Assembly (NCBI GenBank): GCA_016782825.1
Contig: JADHXT010000212.1
Location: 1-6,465, forward strand
DNA: 6,465 nt
Direction of reading: 5' to 3'
DNA from: Candidatus Brocadiia bacterium
Lineage (GTDB): Bacteria > Planctomycetota > PUPC01 > DSUN01
Shown here: positions 5,806-6,465 of the stretch, one piece after another
Numbering within the stretch: the first letter of the stretch is position 1
Layout: each line of letters opens with the position of its first letter
Translations under genes and position numbers: made by a program
Notes under the pieces: model-generated
What the model saw: the letters and a program-made list of their open reading frames with translations, nothing else
The model's database searches: none
Told to the model about the DNA's origin: nothing

Positions 5806-6465
5806 GGCCGCTTCGCCAGCAGGGGGGCGAGGCGCTTCCGGAGGTCGTGGAGGCCTCGCTCCTGCTCGGCGCTGAAGTGCCCCTGCCGCTGGCCGTAGGT
5901 GTCCATCCAGGTGACCAGGCGCTCCCAGTCCTCGGGGCCGAGCTTCACCTTGTGGTGTCCCCGCTGAAGGTGGGCGAGGACGGGGCTCATCCGCGCGGCG
6001 CAGGCGCCCACGATGCTCTGACTCTCGCCGTAGCGGCGCCGCACGTGGGCGTGGAGGCTGAGGCTGGCCATCTGCGGCATGCCGACGTAAGGCTGTGTGT
6101 TGCGCCCTGGGGCGCCGCCCGGCCCGCGCCTCCACACAAACTGCACGGGGATGGGCTTGGAGGCGTGGTTGCTGAGCGCGGCGTAGCTCTTGGCGGGCGT
6201 GAGATTCATCTTGGCGACGGCCTTCTTGTTGCCCTTGGGGCTGTGGCAGCCGACGCAGTGGGTGTCGAGAACGGGCTGGACGAGTCGGTCGTAGCGCAGC
6301 GGCCAGGAGCCCGGCGGCCCGGGGGTGATGCGCGAGGGTTCGAGCGAGGCGGCGCGCGACGCCAGGTTGCCGGGCGCCGTGGTGCGATGCTCGTGGCAGC
6401 CGATGCACGAGGTGGTCTGTCCTGCCTGCACGTAGGCGGCGGTGCGCATGGTCTGGATGGCCATG
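5802..6465 (-). CDS. HzsA-related cytochrome c-type protein, C-terminal part (5' end outside window)
   Basis: The visible 220 or so residues are the C-terminal end of a larger protein. The ATG at 6464 lies one base from the window edge and the text around it (MAIQTMRTAAYVQAGQ) is internal in relatives, so the real start lies beyond the window. Two c-type haem motifs are visible: CIGCH at visible residues 20-24 and CVGCH at 70-74. They are joined by a segment containing EPSRITPG, GSWPLRYDRLVQPVLD and, further on, NLTPAKSYAAL, which I recognise from planctomycete HzsA-related proteins. The family is exported, and haem attachment needs a periplasm-like compartment. In the hydrazine synthase structure, as I recall it, a Tyr four residues after the first CxxCH His ligates the haem; here that position is Thr28, so hydrazine synthesis is not implied. 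The C-terminus (KRLAPLLAKRP) ends in an ATGA overlap with the next gene. The substrate or electron partner is unknown. Confidence 0.8.
   Translation of the reverse strand, partial: MAIQTMRTAAYVQAGQTTSCIGCHEHRTTAPGNLASRAASLEPSRITPGPPGSWPLRYDRLVQPVLDTHCVGCHSPKGNKKAVAKMNLTPAKSYAALSNHASKPIPVQFVWRRGPGGAPGRNTQPYVGMPQMASLSLHAHVRRRYGESQSIVGACAARMSPVLAHLQRGHHKVKLGPEDWERLVTWMDTYGQRQGHFSAEQERGLHDLRKRLAPLLAKRP

Noticed and set aside
5806..6408. N-terminal extension of the hyaluronidase-like gene up to 6408
   Set aside because: The extra 201 codons are an Arg/Pro-rich out-of-frame reading of the HzsA-like gene. The ATGA overlap followed by a clear signal peptide supports the start at 5805.

Overview
The window is GC-rich bacterial chromosomal DNA with four genes, all on the minus strand. 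Read in transcription order, from high to low coordinates, they are: the C-terminal part of a haem-binding protein related to hydrazine synthase alpha subunit (HzsA-like, 5802-6465, start outside the window); an exported TIM-barrel protein resembling GH56 hyaluronidases (3985-5805); a PAS-AAA+-Fis sigma-54 activator (2500-3882); and an exported or membrane-anchored DUF255/YyaL-type thioredoxin-fold protein (1-2173, last residues outside the window). HzsA-related proteins with paired CxxCH motifs are typical of the Planctomycetota/Verrucomicrobiota/Lentisphaerota group. High GC and a sigma-54 regulator fit that group, so a PVC-superphylum bacterium, probably a planctomycete, is my best inference.

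Layout. The two promoter-distal-coordinate genes are translationally coupled: the stop of the HzsA-like gene and the start of the hyaluronidase-like gene share an ATGA at 5802-5805. A 102-bp gap (3883-3984) precedes the sigma-54 activator and holds an 11-bp tandem repeat and a compact dyad, GTGTCGCA-N5-TGAGACAC. A 326-bp gap (2174-2499) separates the activator from the DUF255 gene. It carries two wider-spaced copies of the same half-sites, a GG-N10-GC sigma-54-type promoter candidate and a strong Shine-Dalgarno sequence before the DUF255 start. I see no tRNA, rRNA, CRISPR, insertion sequence or convincing intrinsic terminator.

How the parts may work together. The sigma-54 activator has no receiver domain. 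It has an N-terminal PAS domain with a four-cysteine cluster, so it probably senses a signal directly (metal, redox or ligand). TGTCGC/TGTCTC half-sites occur both in front of its own gene and in front of the DUF255 gene, next to a -24/-12 candidate. The simplest model is that the activator controls its own expression and that of the DUF255 gene. Three of the four products look extracytoplasmic or belong to exported families, which suggests a cell-envelope function, but no substrate can be read from the sequence. The regulatory model is the most interesting point in the window and is an inference from repeated motifs, not a demonstrated circuit.
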